From: Candidatus Bathyarchaeota archaeon | GTDB taxonomy: Archaea; Thermoproteota; Bathyarchaeia; Bathyarchaeales; Bathycorpusculaceae | Reading direction: 5' to 3' | DNA length: 5,130 nt | NCBI GenBank assembly: GCA_030626685.1 | Contig: DAOUTL010000100.1 | Location: 1 to 5,130, forward strand | Shown here: piece after piece, positions 4,827 to 5,130 of the stretch | Position numbering within the stretch: the stretch's first letter is position 1 | How the letters are laid out: every line of letters begins with the position of its first letter | Notes under the pieces: model-generated | Database searches by the model: none | Seen by the model: the letters and a program-made list of their open reading frames with translations, nothing else | What the model was told of the DNA's origin: nothing | Program-made: the position numbers and the translations under genes

Positions 4827-5130
4827 TTAAGGGTCAAAGTTTTTAAGTATTGCATCTATGTCTTTTCCAACGTTTTCGCCTGAGTACCCGCCTTCCAAAA
4901 CGAAGAACGTAGGCTTATTCAGCAATGCTATTCTTTTCCCTATTTCTCTGTAACAGTTCTCAGTTAAACCGAGAGAGGCCAAATCTCCTGCGTGAGCGTC
5001 AAATCCAGCTGAAACCGCAACAACCTTAATCTTACTCATGTCAACTCTGCTTAAGGCTTCGTCAAGAGTTTTCAAGTATATTTCATCCCCGCAATCAGCC
5101 CCTAATGGAAAGTTCAGGCAATTACCCTCA
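4827..5130 (-). CDS. Histone deacetylase superfamily amidohydrolase, C-terminal 100 residues
   Basis: This family uses a single zinc ion to remove acetyl or related acyl groups from lysine or polyamines; archaeal members are cytoplasmic, and the substrate here is unknown. The visible part starts mid-protein with NCLNFPLGADCGDEIYL, matching the family's N-x-PL-x-x-G-x-x-D-E-x-Y block. KVVAVSAGFDAHAGD follows (35-49 of the fragment), in which the Asp of GFDAH (D44) corresponds to a zinc ligand. LEGGYSGEN (78-86) contains the catalytic-type Tyr (Y82). The other zinc ligands and active-site histidines lie beyond the right edge. The frame is open to the window end; an apparent start at 5075 is an internal leucine codon (TTG). 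The protein ends at TAA 4827-4829, soon after the GGY motif, as is usual in the family. No promoter is visible because the 5' part is missing. Confidence 0.92.
   Translation of the reverse strand, partial: EGNCLNFPLGADCGDEIYLKTLDEALSRVDMSKIKVVAVSAGFDAHAGDLASLGLTENCYREIGKRIALLNKPTFFVLEGGYSGENVGKDIDAILKNFDP

Overview
The window looks archaeal, most likely from the TACK group and perhaps Bathyarchaeia-like; the lineage is inferred from gene content only. Supporting signs are a class I lysyl-tRNA synthetase of the variant I associate with Thaumarchaeota and relatives, a tRNA with genomically encoded CCA, TATA-like boxes at archaeal spacing upstream of several genes, strong Shine-Dalgarno motifs, a TTG start codon, and a membrane-anchored winged-helix regulator.

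Left half, plus strand: the 3' end of a two-helix membrane protein gene (2-184), then lysS (261-1859, class I LysRS), then a complete tRNA-Arg with anticodon GCG (2012-2090) behind its own TATA box. A hairpin with a T-run (2201-2233) may end the tRNA transcript. A 528-base gap follows (2091-2618) with no convincing protein gene. It holds a 12-base direct repeat, several palindromes, and a TATA box, paired segments and T-run that could define an undescribed small RNA.

Right half, minus strand, in transcription order: the C-terminal 100 residues of a histone-deacetylase superfamily amidohydrolase (4827 to the window edge); a roughly 300-base gap with overlapping small frames; a 146-residue protein with an N-terminal winged helix and two C-terminal membrane helices (4090-4530); a 192-residue DUF4382-type protein with one membrane anchor and an exposed domain (3412-3990); and a 247-residue charged soluble protein of unknown function with a TTG start (2619-3362). 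The last three form a compact cassette. Between the regulator and the DUF4382 gene lies a perfect 7-bp inverted repeat just upstream of a TATA-like box, a candidate regulatory site.

The most interesting item is this three-gene cassette: a membrane-tethered DNA-binding protein beside a probably glycosylated surface protein and an unrecognised cytoplasmic partner, which together suggest a small envelope-sensing unit. That function is inference. Everything else is ordinary archaeal housekeeping.
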